Program-made: the position numbers and the translations under genes
In this document: positions 1 through 8,670 of the stretch, piece by piece
Numbering within the stretch: the first letter of the stretch is position 1
Layout: the number at the start of each line of letters is the position of its first letter
The notes under the pieces: generated by a model
Database searches by the model: none
What the model was told of the DNA's origin: nothing
The model's input: the letters and a program-made list of their open reading frames with translations, nothing else
NCBI GenBank assembly: GCA_964551435.1
Contig: CAZKBS010000003.1
Span: forward strand, 62,001 to 126,000
Direction of reading: 5' to 3'
Origin: UBA2020 sp964551435
Lineage (GTDB): Bacteria; Pseudomonadota; Alphaproteobacteria; Micavibrionales; UBA2020
DNA length: 64,000 nt

Positions 1-1994
1 AGAACGCCCGCTTCGAAGACTATATCAAGGGTCAGGAAGAAGGCATGAAACGCGCCGAGCAGTTCATGATCGATGCGCTAGATTACGACAGCCACGGCCT
101 GCCCAGCCGCTATGGCCAGACGTATTTCCGCACCTTTCACAAATCCCTCGCCGCGCAAAGCGTGGTGCAGGTATCGGACAGCGAAGAAGGCCCGTGGCGC
201 ACGCTCATCGACCCGAACAGCCTGAGCAAGGACGGCACCGTCGCCCTTTCCGGCTGGACGCCCAGCCCCGACGGCAAACGCGTCGCCTATCTAGTTTCGG
301 CCGCGGGCAGCGATGCGCAGACGCTGCATATCCTCGACGTTGCGACCGGCGCCGATATCGGCGATAAAATCGACAACTGCCGCTTTACCAGCATCCTGTG
401 GGACAAGGGCAGCCATGACAGTTTTCAGTACACCTACCCCACCCACGACGGCACGCGCCGCAATATCGTGAAGCATCACACCATCGGTCAGGACGCCGCC
501 GGCGATAAAACCGTGTATCAGGTCGCAGAGCCCGACTCTTTCGTCGGTCCGTCGCGCCTGTCGAGCGCCAAATACGAATGGATGTGGCACAGCATCGGCA
601 CCGATAAAAACAGCGGTGTTTCCTTCCGCCCCTTTGGCAGCGACGAGGAATTCCGCCAGATTACCGCGCCGAAAACCTATACCGTCAATCCGATTGCGGA
701 GCTGGACGACGGCAAAATCCTTGCCGTCACCAACCACGACGCGCCGCGCGGCAAACTGGTCAAACTCGACCCGTATAACCCCGCGCCCGAAAACTGGGCG
801 ACCGTCATTCCGCAGCATGATGTCGATATCCTCGACAGCGCGATGATCCACAAGGGCAAGCTGTTCGGTTTCTATACCCACGACACCGCCGACGCCGTGC
901 GTGTTTTCACGCCCGAAGGCCAACACCTGCACGACATGCCGCTGCCGCTTCAATCGACCGCGGGCTATGCGCGCATCCAGAAAGAAGACGATTTCTTCAT
1001 GATGAAGATTTCCGGCTGGCAGACGCAGGGCGATGTGTACCGTTATGACATCGAGAAAAACACCCTCGATTTCGTACGCAAGGGCCCCGCAAAATACGAC
1101 CTCAGCGATTGCGTGGTCGAACGCGTGCATGCCAAATCCAAAGACGGTACGATGGTGCCCATGACCATCATCCGCCACCCCGATACCAAACTGGACGGCA
1201 GCGCGGCGACCATTCTTTACGGTTATGGCGGGTTCAACGTGCCGCTGACGCCGGGCTATGACAGTTCCATCATGCACTTCGTCAAATCCGGCGGCATTTA
1301 CGTGCAGGCCAACCTGCGCGGCGGCGGCGAATATGGCGAAGACTGGTATAACGGCGGACGCCTTGCCAACAAACAAAACGTGTTCGACGATTTCATCGCC
1401 TGCGCGGAACATCTGCAAAAAAACAACTACACGTCCAAAGAGCGCCTTGTCATCAATGGCGGCAGCAACGGCGGGCTTCTGACCTCCGCCACCATGCTGC
1501 AACGCCCCGACCTCTTCGGCGCGGTGATTACCGAAGTTGCGGTGACCGACATGTTCCGCTTCCACCTGGCCACCTATGGCGCGGCGTGGAAGTCGGATTA
1601 CGGCGATCCGGATATCAAGGCCGATTTCAACAATGCCGCCCGCTACTCGCCGCTGCATAACGTGAAGCCGGGCGCGAAATATCCCAAACACCTGATCAAA
1701 ACCGCCGACCACGACGACCGCGTGGTGCCGTGGCATTCGTTCAAACTGGCCGCGACGTTGCAGGCGAAATCATCGCCCGACAACCTGACGCTTATGCGCG
1801 TTGAAAAAGACGCCGGTCACGGTGCGGGCCGTTCCATCCAGAAATATATACGCGACTGGGCGGAAACCTTCGGCTTCATCGAAAAAGCTGTCGGCCCTGT
1901 CGACCAGAACGCCTACAAAGCCAAGGTCGAAGCCGAACACAAAGCCGGCGGCAAGATTGCGCAGTTCGTGCGCAAATTCAAACCGGGGGCGTAA
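1..1994 (+). CDS. Prolyl oligopeptidase family serine peptidase (S9), 5' end outside window
   Basis: Cuts short peptides after proline (family role); an N-terminal beta-propeller gates a C-terminal alpha/beta-hydrolase domain. The reading frame is open from base 3, before the first ATG at 45, and those codons read as POP-like sequence, so the gene starts upstream of the window. The catalytic serine lies in GGSNGG (codon at 1464), the aspartate in DHDDRVVP (about 1713) and the histidine in DAGHGAG (codon at 1818), so the triad is intact. The central part (WTPSPDGKRVAYLVS and following) fits propeller blades. The stop at 1992-1994 is 6 bp before the next gene, so the two are probably co-transcribed. 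Oligopeptidase B is less likely because the triad context matches POP. Confidence 0.93.
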   Translation, partial: NARFEDYIKGQEEGMKRAEQFMIDALDYDSHGLPSRYGQTYFRTFHKSLAAQSVVQVSDSEEGPWRTLIDPNSLSKDGTVALSGWTPSPDGKRVAYLVSAAGSDAQTLHILDVATGADIGDKIDNCRFTSILWDKGSHDSFQYTYPTHDGTRRNIVKHHTIGQDAAGDKTVYQVAEPDSFVGPSRLSSAKYEWMWHSIGTDKNSGVSFRPFGSDEEFRQITAPKTYTVNPIAELDDGKILAVTNHDAPRGKLVKLDPYNPAPENWATVIPQHDVDILDSAMIHKGKLFGFYTHDTADAVRVFTPEGQHLHDMPLPLQSTAGYARIQKEDDFFMMKISGWQTQGDVYRYDIEKNTLDFVRKGPAKYDLSDCVVERVHAKSKDGTMVPMTIIRHPDTKLDGSAATILYGYGGFNVPLTPGYDSSIMHFVKSGGIYVQANLRGGGEYGEDWYNGGRLANKQNVFDDFIACAEHLQKNNYTSKERLVINGGSNGGLLTSATMLQRPDLFGAVITEVAVTDMFRFHLATYGAAWKSDYGDPDIKADFNNAARYSPLHNVKPGAKYPKHLIKTADHDDRVVPWHSFKLAATLQAKSSPDNLTLMRVEKDAGHGAGRSIQKYIRDWAETFGFIEKAVGPVDQNAYKAKVEAEHKAGGKIAQFVRKFKPGA

Positions 1995-2000
1995 TCAGGC

Positions 2001-2582
2001 ATGGCGCGTACGGTCGTTTTTTACGATACCGAATTCACGACATGGGAAGGCGCGATGCAGGCCGACTGGTCGCTGCCCGGCCAATACCGCGAGCTGGTGC
2101 AGATCGGGGCGATCCGTTTCGACCTTGACCGTTTGCAGGAAGTGGACGAGTTTCAAATCCTGATCAAACCCGTCAAAAATCCCGTGCTGTCGGATTTCTT
2201 CACGCAGCTCACGGGCATCACCAATGCCGACGTGGCGCAGGAAGGTGTGCCCTTCCCCGATGCCTATCACGCCTTCATCGCTTTCGTGCAGGGCGACCAG
2301 ACGTCCTGCTACGGCTGGGATGCGCGGGTGATGCGTGAAAACCTCGGCTGGGCGGGCATGCCCGATGGCGAGGACGATTTCGACAGCCACAATATCGGCC
2401 CGTGGTTCATGGACAAAGGCGCCAGCTTCGGCATTCGCCCCGGCGTTAATTCCGGCAAACTGGCCGCCGTGCTGGGCGCGCCGATGGACGGCATACAGGA
2501 ACACAACGCCCTGCACGACGCCCGTTCCATCGCCGCTGCCTACCGCTTTCTGGTGCAGCACGGGGCAGAGGCGCCGTTTTAA
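2001..2582 (+). CDS. DEDDh-type 3'-5' exonuclease family protein
   Basis: 193-aa protein of the RNase T/DnaQ-like exonuclease superfamily, which removes 3'-terminal nucleotides using two metal ions. The first acidic pair is in FYDTEFTTWEG (D9, E11); the C-terminal catalytic pair is in HNALHDARS (H168, D173), the H-x4-D spacing of the DEDDh class. No extra domain is present. The ATG lies 6 bp after the peptidase stop. Substrate (RNA or DNA) cannot be told from sequence; KapD/ERI-1-like exonucleases share this layout. It is followed by a dispersed-type repeat and a strong terminator shared with the convergent lepA. Confidence 0.8.
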   Translation: MARTVVFYDTEFTTWEGAMQADWSLPGQYRELVQIGAIRFDLDRLQEVDEFQILIKPVKNPVLSDFFTQLTGITNADVAQEGVPFPDAYHAFIAFVQGDQTSCYGWDARVMRENLGWAGMPDGEDDFDSHNIGPWFMDKGASFGIRPGVNSGKLAAVLGAPMDGIQEHNALHDARSIAAAYRFLVQHGAEAPF

Positions 2583-2594
2583 AGAGCAGCTGTT

Positions 2595-2671
2595 ACACCA
2601 GCGAAAGCCGGTGTCCAGTACAGCCGCATGATTTTAACGGAAATCTTTTGGATTCCGGCCTGCGCCGGAAT
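2595..2671. repeat. Two adjacent hairpin-forming repeat modules, probable dispersed intergenic element
   Basis: Module 1 (2595-2614) folds as ACACCAGC-GAAA-GCCGGTGT with one mismatch and a GNRA-type tetraloop. Module 2 (2652-2671) is a perfect palindrome, ATTCCGGC-CTGC-GCCGGAAT. The 'GGATTCCGGCCTGCGCCGGAATGAC' type of sequence is familiar as a multicopy intergenic element in many proteobacterial genomes; only one copy is visible here, so the assignment as a repeat rests on recall. Confidence 0.5.
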
Positions 2672-2710
2672 GACAGGCCGTTGCAAAGCACACGTCTTAC
2701 ACATTCAACA

Positions 2711-2744
2711 AAAAAGCCGCCCGTATATGCACGGGCGGCTTTTT
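2711..2744. terminator. Bidirectional rho-independent terminator between exonuclease and lepA
   Basis: Perfect 14-bp inverted repeat (arms 2711-2724 and 2731-2744) with a 6-nt loop. A five-A run on the left and a T run on the right give U-tracts in both directions, matching the convergent genes on either side. Confidence 0.9.
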
Positions 2745-2760
2745 GTTATTGATGGAATGA

Positions 2761-4566
2761 TTACTTGTCGTCGTTCATGCGCAAAGCGGCGATGAAGGCC
2801 GATTGCGGAATTTCGACGTTGCCGTATTGGCGCATTTTCTTTTTACCCTCTTTTTGCTTGTCGAGGAGCTTGCGTTTCCGGCTGACGTCGCCGCCGTAGC
2901 ATTTCGCCGTCACGTCCTTGCGCAGGGCAGAGATATCTTCGCGCGCGATAATCTTGCCGCCGATGGAGGCCTGCACGGCGATCTTGAACAGCTGGCGCGG
3001 GATAAGGTCTTTGAGGCGTTCACACAGCTGGCGTCCGCGGCGTTCGGCCTGACTGCGGTGGACAATCATGGCCAGCGCATCCAGCGGGTCGCCGTTGACC
3101 AGAATATTCATGCGTACAAGGTCGCCCTCTTCGAAGCCGTCCAGCACGTAGTCCATGCTGGCATAACCGCGCGAAATGGATTTCAGGCGGTCATAGAAAT
3201 CGAACACGACTTCGTTGAGCGGCAGGCGGTAAACGGCCATGGCGCGGCTGCCCACCCATGTCAGTTCTACCTGCACGCCGCGGCGTTCCTGACAGAGCTG
3301 CAAAATACCGCCGAGATATTCGTCGGGCACGAAAATCGTGGCCTTGATCCAGGGCTCTTCGATTTTTTCGATGCGCACCACGTCGGGCATGTCGGCGGGG
3401 TTATAAAGCTCCATATGATCGCCGTTGGTCAGTTCCAGCTTGTACACAACCGACGGCGCGGTGGGGATAAGGTCGAGGTTATATTCGCGGTCCAGACGTT
3501 CCTGAATAATCTCCAGATGCAAAAGGCCGAGGAAGCCGCAGCGGAAGCCCATGCCAAGCGCGTTGGAGCTTTCGGCTTCGTAATGCAGGCTGGCGTCATT
3601 AAGCGCCAGTTTGCCAAGGGAATCGCGCAGCTTTTCAAAATCGCTGGAATCCAGCGGAAACAGCGAGCAGAACACCATCGGCACCGACGGTTTGAAACCC
3701 GGCAGCTTTTCCGCGCATGGGTTGCGGTCAAAAGTGATGGTATCGCCGATTTTGGTTTCGTGAATGGTTTTGATGCCGCAGGTGATGAAGCCCATTTCAC
3801 CGGGTTTCAGCTCTCCGGTCATGACGTGCTTGGGCGTAAACACACCCACGCGGTCGGCTTCGTAGGCGGCGCCGGTGCTCATGAAACGCAGCTTGTCCTT
3901 GACGCGTACGGTGCCCTCGACGATGCGCACCAGAATGACCACGCCCAGATAGGCGTCATACCAGCTGTCCACCAGCAGCGCCTTCAGCGGCGCATCGGGG
4001 TTGCCCTTGGGCGCCGGCAGGCGCGTGACGATGGCTTCGAGCAGGTTATCGATACCGATACCGCTTTTGGCGGATGTCAGCACCGCATCCGACGCGTCAA
4101 TGCCGATGACGTCTTCGATTTGCGTGCGCACACGCTCCACGTCGGCGGCAGGCAGGTCGATTTTGTTGATGACGGGCACAATCTCCAGATTGTTATCAAT
4201 CGCCTGATAAACGTTGGCGAGGGTCTGCGCCTCTACCCCCTGACTGGCGTCCACGACCAGAAGCGCGCCTTCGCAGGCAGCGAGGGAGCGGCTGACCTCA
4301 TACGCGAAATCGACGTGGCCGGGCGTGTCCATCAGGTTCAGCTGATAGGTCAGGCCGTCTTTGGCGGTATAATTCAGGCGCACGGTCTGCGCCTTGATGG
4401 TGATGCCGCGCTCGCGCTCCAGCTCCATGTTGTCGAGGATCTGGTCTTTCATCTCGCGGTCGGTCAGCCCGCCGCAGGTCTGAATCAGGCGGTCGGCAAG
4501 TGTTGACTTACCATGGTCGATATGGGCAATAATCGAGAAGTTCCGGATGTGCTTTTGTTCTGTCAT
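2761..4566 (-). CDS. lepA: Elongation factor 4 (LepA), ribosome back-translocase GTPase
   Basis: 601 aa, the usual LepA length. Binds ribosomes and affects translocation and initiation under stress; peripheral membrane/cytosolic. GTPase motifs are complete: G1 AHIDHGKST (residues 14-22), G3 DTPGHVDF, G4 NKIDLP. The C-terminal LepA-specific region is present (YASMDYVLDGFEEGDLV, then a basic segment DVSRKRKLLDKQKEGKKKM). Start is the ATG at 4566; the Shine-Dalgarno is weak. It diverges from the EF-hand gene, with only about 30 bp between the two starts, so the promoters must overlap. Confidence 0.98.
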   Translation of the reverse strand: MTEQKHIRNFSIIAHIDHGKSTLADRLIQTCGGLTDREMKDQILDNMELERERGITIKAQTVRLNYTAKDGLTYQLNLMDTPGHVDFAYEVSRSLAACEGALLVVDASQGVEAQTLANVYQAIDNNLEIVPVINKIDLPAADVERVRTQIEDVIGIDASDAVLTSAKSGIGIDNLLEAIVTRLPAPKGNPDAPLKALLVDSWYDAYLGVVILVRIVEGTVRVKDKLRFMSTGAAYEADRVGVFTPKHVMTGELKPGEMGFITCGIKTIHETKIGDTITFDRNPCAEKLPGFKPSVPMVFCSLFPLDSSDFEKLRDSLGKLALNDASLHYEAESSNALGMGFRCGFLGLLHLEIIQERLDREYNLDLIPTAPSVVYKLELTNGDHMELYNPADMPDVVRIEKIEEPWIKATIFVPDEYLGGILQLCQERRGVQVELTWVGSRAMAVYRLPLNEVVFDFYDRLKSISRGYASMDYVLDGFEEGDLVRMNILVNGDPLDALAMIVHRSQAERRGRQLCERLKDLIPRQLFKIAVQASIGGKIIAREDISALRKDVTAKCYGGDVSRKRKLLDKQKEGKKKMRQYGNVEIPQSAFIAALRMNDDK

Positions 4567-4596
4567 AATTTTTCTTGTTTCAACCGGGTTCGGTGG

Positions 4597-5490
4597 ATGA
4601 TGCGGCGCCTGTCAGTCGTTTTTACTTATTTCCTTATTGCGCTTTGTTTTAGCGGGAATATAGCGAAAGCTCAAGAGCTTGCCGCGCTGCCGGACAAGAT
4701 TCAGGGCAACTGGGCCCTGCCCGATTGCGGGATTTACGACGAAGCCCTGCTTTTTACCCGTCATTTTTACCTAAAATCATCGGCAGAGGGGCTTTCCCTG
4801 CATCCGGCAGGGCTGGAGCGGGAGTCGGAAGATTACTTGATTCTCTCCCTCGGCGGCAGCGCCGCCCCCGTGCAGGTCGAAAATGACGGTATCATGACCC
4901 TCGGCCTGCTTGAAAAATCCCCCGCCAAACGCACCCGTAACTGGCCCCGTTTGTGGGAAAAACTGCCGCGTGACCAGAGCCTCGAATACACCTCCTGCAC
5001 CGAAGCGCCGACCGTCGTGCCGAAAAACATGGTACGCCTGATGCGCTTCGTCGACCGCCTGCGCGACGCCTGCGCCATGACCGACAGCAAGGACTGCGCG
5101 CGTGTCGCCTTCAAACTCGCCGACAGCGACAACAATAAGCGCCTGAATAAAACAGAAATGCTCGCGGCAACCGAAAGCCTGATGTTGTTCGCCGAAATGG
5201 GCGCGAAGCCGCACCTGAACGCCCAAGACATTCAAACTGTCAAAACCCGCGCCGCGGCAGAGGGTAAAACTATCGCCGCCGATTTGCTCGCCCGATACGA
5301 CACCAACAAATCCGGCGATCTGGATTACAACGAAATCGTGGAAAATTTCACCGCACCCGCCCTGCCCGTTATCCGCGAAATGGCAGAGAAAGCATCACGA
5401 TTTTTGCCGTCGCTGAAACTTGTGGGCGCCGCGCTGCCTTATGCAGGCAGCATTGAAACACCGAAATCCTATAAACGTAAAGATTATTAA
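4597..5490 (+). CDS. Secreted EF-hand domain protein
   Basis: About 297 aa from the ATG at 4597 (ATG also at 4600). A longer reading to 4513 would run into lepA and put non-signal sequence before the leader, so it is rejected. The N terminus is a Sec signal peptide (basic start, hydrophobic core, cleavage near AKA-QE), so the product is periplasmic or exported. Two EF-hand loops are visible, DSDNNKRLNKTE (about 176-187) and DTNKSGDLDYNE (about 235-246), both with acidic residues at the calcium-coordinating positions and a terminal Glu. The N-terminal domain has paired Cys (DCGIYDE, SCTE) that may form a disulfide. Function unknown. Confidence 0.75.
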   Translation: MMRRLSVVFTYFLIALCFSGNIAKAQELAALPDKIQGNWALPDCGIYDEALLFTRHFYLKSSAEGLSLHPAGLERESEDYLILSLGGSAAPVQVENDGIMTLGLLEKSPAKRTRNWPRLWEKLPRDQSLEYTSCTEAPTVVPKNMVRLMRFVDRLRDACAMTDSKDCARVAFKLADSDNNKRLNKTEMLAATESLMLFAEMGAKPHLNAQDIQTVKTRAAAEGKTIAADLLARYDTNKSGDLDYNEIVENFTAPALPVIREMAEKASRFLPSLKLVGAALPYAGSIETPKSYKRKDY

Positions 5491-5526
5491 GCGTTTTTTC
5501 GCGGGTTTGCCGCTTGCGCACATATT

Positions 5527-6537
5527 TTATTCTTGCTGGATCACCGCTTGTGCGCCCGCTGCCCTTTTCAATCTGTCATTAATCGCAACGCCAAGACCGG
5601 TGTCGGGAATATTCATGACCGCAATGGTTGTCGCGCCGCATTCATCCAGCGCGTGCAGCATGGCAAAAACATTCGCCGCCGCTTCGTTCAAATCGCCCGT
5701 TTCGCTCAGATTCATCAGCCAGCCATCGGGCAGCTTTTGCTTGGCAAAACCGCCGCCCTGCATGCCCATGAATTTGAGGGAGCCGAAGGCCAGCAGCGCT
5801 TCCCCCTCGCGCACATCCACGGCATGCAGCCGCAGCGCCGTGCGCGGGGCGTAATGCCGCAGCAGCTGCCCCGGTGATTTCGGCTTGTCGTTCACAGGTT
5901 CAAGTTCGACCTGCACCTCGCCCAGATGCATTTGCAGCTCGTCCAGCGTCACGCCGCCGGGGCGCAGCATCACAGGCACAGCGCCGCTGAGATCGACCAC
6001 GGTTGATTCAAGCCCGACCGCCGCTTTGCCGCCCGCCAAAATCATGCCCGCCTTCTGCCCCAGGCTTTGCGCCACATGCTGCGGCGTCGTGGGGCTGAGC
6101 GTACCCGAGGCATTCGCGCTGGGCGCGGCAATCGGGCGCCCCAGCGCGCCAATCAGCTGACGCGCCACCGGATGCGACGGGCAGCGCACCGCCACCGTCG
6201 GCAGTCCCGCGCTGCACAGCAGCGATACGGCGGAGCCTTCCTTGCGCGGTAAAATCATGGTCAGCGGCCCCGGCCAGAATAACTCAGCCAAAAGCCGCGC
6301 GCGGATATCGAAATCGACGATTTCTTCGGCCTGCGCGCGCGTGGCGACATGCACGATGACAGGGTTGAATGTCGGACGTCCCTTCGCTTCGAATATCGCG
6401 GCAACGGCGCGGTCATTCGTCGCATCCGCGCCTAGGCCGTAAACGGTTTCCGTCGGCAGAGCGACAAGCCCGCCCGCGCGCAAACGCTCCGCCGCCTGTG
6501 CAATCGCCTCCGGCGTTGCCTGAACAATCAAACTCAT
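5527..6537 (-). CDS. tsaC: L-threonylcarbamoyladenylate synthase (Sua5/YciO/YrdC type)
   Basis: 336 aa, the long Sua5 form: a YrdC domain (residues 1-200) and a C-terminal Sua5 domain. Makes threonylcarbamoyl-AMP from threonine, bicarbonate and ATP, the first step of t6A37 in ANN-decoding tRNAs. Typical motifs are ALPTETVYGLGADA near the N terminus, KGRPTFNPVIVHV, and the SxN region SANASGTLSPT; the Sua5 linker SPGQLLRHYAPRT is also clear. The ATG overlaps the stop of anmK (ATGA, 6534-6537), although transcription runs from anmK into... the upstream anmK start lies at 7634 and anmK ends here, so anmK is first and tsaC second in one minus-strand operon. Confidence 0.95.
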   Translation of the reverse strand: MSLIVQATPEAIAQAAERLRAGGLVALPTETVYGLGADATNDRAVAAIFEAKGRPTFNPVIVHVATRAQAEEIVDFDIRARLLAELFWPGPLTMILPRKEGSAVSLLCSAGLPTVAVRCPSHPVARQLIGALGRPIAAPSANASGTLSPTTPQHVAQSLGQKAGMILAGGKAAVGLESTVVDLSGAVPVMLRPGGVTLDELQMHLGEVQVELEPVNDKPKSPGQLLRHYAPRTALRLHAVDVREGEALLAFGSLKFMGMQGGGFAKQKLPDGWLMNLSETGDLNEAAANVFAMLHALDECGATTIAVMNIPDTGLGVAINDRLKRAAGAQAVIQQE

Positions 6538-7634
6538 GCCACGCCCGCCGTTTTGCCGCGCGGTTCATGGACCGTGCCGCCCGTCATATCGCGCGGAGCA
6601 CCCGTGGTACCCGGAAAACTGATGGGCAGACCGCGCAGGCTGCGCACCGCCATGTATCCAAAAGCCTCCGCCTCGATGGCATCGCCATCGAACCCGATAT
6701 CCTCGATAGGATTCACAGGCACACCCAGCACGCTACGCAGGCCATGCATGATTTCCGCATTCAGCCTGCCGCCACCGGAAACAATCCAGCGCAGCGGCTT
6801 TTGCGGCAAAAATTCCGCCGCACGGGCAATCGCACGCACCGTAAAGGCCGTGAGCGTCGCCGCGCCGTCATTGACGGGTAAATGCTGCCAGCTGGCCGAT
6901 ACAAAATCATTCCGGTCGAGCGATTTGGGCGGCGGCGCGTTAAAAAACGGATGCGCCAGCAATCCCGCCAGCACCGTTTCATCGACACGGCCCGATGCGG
7001 CGGCCTCACCGTTTTTATCGTATTTCTGTCCGGTTTTTTGCAGCATCCAGTCATCAATCAGCGCATTGCCGGGGCCGGTATCAAAAGCCAGCAGCGCGCC
7101 GTCCTGCCCCACATAGGTCACATTCGCCACGCCGCCGATATTCAAAAAGCAGCAGGGTTTATCCAGCTGCGCCGCCAAGGCACGGTGATAGACGGGGGCC
7201 AGCGGCGCGCCCTGCCCGCCTGCCTTGACGTCCTGGGTACGGAAATCATTGACCACGCGCAGGCCCGTCAGCGCCGCCAGATGCGCGCCGTCGCCCAGCT
7301 GGCAGGTATAGCCCCGCGCCGGATCATGCGCGACGGTTTGCCCATGAAATCCGACAATATCCACCCCTTGGGAACCACTCCGCGCCGCCAGCAGTTGGTG
7401 AACCGCCGCGGCATGCGCCTCGGTCAAGGCACGCTCGACGGCGGCGGCTTCGCTGCGGCGTTCGGGCGGCAGGTTCAGGCACGCGCGGATACGTGCGCGC
7501 AGACCATCGTCATAAGGAACGGAAATGAAGCCTTCGCGCAGGATATACCCCTCGCCGTCCGTGGACAGCAAGGCGGCATCGATACCATCGAGCGACGTGC
7601 CGCTCATCAGGCCAACTACGCGATAAATCTGCAT
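6534..7634 (-). CDS. anmK: Anhydro-N-acetylmuramic acid kinase
   Basis: Phosphorylates and opens 1,6-anhydroMurNAc released in peptidoglycan recycling, giving MurNAc-6-phosphate. 366 aa, the family norm. The signature GLMSGTSLDGID is at the N terminus; other ASKHA-fold segments are VGFHGQTVAHDP, NIGGVANVTY, DTGPGNALIDDWM and VSGGGRLNAEIMHGL. The start chosen is ATG 7634 because AAGAGGAG lies about 9 nt upstream; in-frame ATGs at 7655 and 7673 would add residues not seen in the family. Translationally coupled to tsaC through a 4-bp ATGA overlap. Confidence 0.96.
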   Translation of the reverse strand: MQIYRVVGLMSGTSLDGIDAALLSTDGEGYILREGFISVPYDDGLRARIRACLNLPPERRSEAAAVERALTEAHAAAVHQLLAARSGSQGVDIVGFHGQTVAHDPARGYTCQLGDGAHLAALTGLRVVNDFRTQDVKAGGQGAPLAPVYHRALAAQLDKPCCFLNIGGVANVTYVGQDGALLAFDTGPGNALIDDWMLQKTGQKYDKNGEAAASGRVDETVLAGLLAHPFFNAPPPKSLDRNDFVSASWQHLPVNDGAATLTAFTVRAIARAAEFLPQKPLRWIVSGGGRLNAEIMHGLRSVLGVPVNPIEDIGFDGDAIEAEAFGYMAVRSLRGLPISFPGTTGAPRDMTGGTVHEPRGKTAGVA

Positions 7635-7720
7635 TTTTCGGGCTCCTCTTGGCATATTGCCGCAATACAGCAAATAGCTTATGATACCCCCAAATTCAAG
7701 GACATGAAAGGTTTCCCGCC

Positions 7721-8203
7721 ATGCACAACCCGATTGCGATACTGTTTTTGACAGTTATGTCCGTTGTCCCCTCTTTCTACGCCATGGCCGCCCCGCCCCA
7801 GTCGGGCGACAGCGCGGCGCAGCGGGTCATCGAACGCGTTTTCAGCGAAGCCGAACGCGCCGTGATTGAAGAGTTTTACCTGAAAGACGCCGAAGCCAAG
7901 GCCAAACATAAAAAAGACGGTCACAAAAAAGCCAAGCACGGCAAAGGCCGCGAAGGCATGCCCCCCGGCCTTGCCAAAAAAGACAGCCTGCCCCCGGGAT
8001 TGCAAAAACAGTTGCAAAAAAATGGCACGCTGCCGCCCGGCCTTGCCCGCAATGAATTGCCGCTGGCTTTGCAAAACAAGCTTTACCCGCCGAAGCTCGG
8101 CACCAAACGCCTGCTGGTCGGACGCGACATCGTTTTGATTGATACCAAAACCGATTTGATCCTCGACATCGTATACGATGTCGTACGCGCATCCCAACTG
8201 TAA
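7721..8203 (+). CDS. Secreted CigR/RcnB-like protein, first of a tandem pair
   Basis: 160 aa with a clear signal peptide (cleavage near AMA-AP), so probably periplasmic. A Lys/His-rich stretch (about residues 60-80) precedes repeated PPGL motifs (MPPGLAKK, LPPGLQKQ, LPPGLARN). The C-terminal module runs from a short LP-x4-KL-x-PP segment to VLIDTKTDLILDIVYDVV. This layout resembles the CigR/RcnB-type periplasmic proteins (recall, not a search). The downstream gene repeats the C-terminal module. The two lie on the same strand with a 26-bp gap and are likely co-transcribed. Function not known; metal or envelope stress roles have been proposed for relatives. Confidence 0.7.
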   Translation: MHNPIAILFLTVMSVVPSFYAMAAPPQSGDSAAQRVIERVFSEAERAVIEEFYLKDAEAKAKHKKDGHKKAKHGKGREGMPPGLAKKDSLPPGLQKQLQKNGTLPPGLARNELPLALQNKLYPPKLGTKRLLVGRDIVLIDTKTDLILDIVYDVVRASQL

Positions 8204-8229
8204 CATTTGGCAGCGAAGGAGGATTTATT

Positions 8230-8661
8230 ATGAGATTTTTCGTTTATCTGCTCGCAGCGCTGATCACCATGACTGCCGCCGCACAGGCGCAAACGGTTGA
8301 TGCACGCATGGCCGGCCAAACCAGCCAGCCCGCGCCCGCCGTCCCCGTTGAAATCACGCACGGCTTTTCGCAAAAAGACCGCGAAGCGGTTTACGGCTAC
8401 TTCAAACTGCCGCCCGCGCAGCAAAGCATCCGCGAAGACATCCGCGCGAAAGAGCATATGGGCCCCGGCAGCCTTGTCGGCAGCCGCCTTGCCGCAAATA
8501 TCGCCCTGTCGGATTTGCCCGTCCGGCTGGCGCGCAAACTCGCCCCGCCGAAAACAAACGTGAAATTCGGCAGCCTTGGCGTCGATCTGATTGCCATGGA
8601 TATCAACTCCCGCGAAATCCTTGATTTCGTCCCGAACGTCATTCCCGAATACACGAGGTAA
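8230..8661 (+). CDS. Secreted protein, diverged paralogue of the upstream gene
   Basis: 143 aa with a signal peptide ending near AQAQ. AAGGAGGA about 9 nt before the ATG is a strong ribosome binding site. The C-terminal 45 residues align with the upstream protein: LP-x4-RKLAPPK against LP-x4-NKLYPPK, then VDLIAMDINSREILDFVPNVI against IVLIDTKTDLILDIVYDVV. It lacks the PPGL repeats and the Lys/His stretch, so only the terminal module is shared. It is followed 9 bp later by tyrS and could be on the same transcript. Function unknown. Confidence 0.7.
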   Translation: MRFFVYLLAALITMTAAAQAQTVDARMAGQTSQPAPAVPVEITHGFSQKDREAVYGYFKLPPAQQSIREDIRAKEHMGPGSLVGSRLAANIALSDLPVRLARKLAPPKTNVKFGSLGVDLIAMDINSREILDFVPNVIPEYTR

Positions 8662-8670
8662 TATTTCTAC

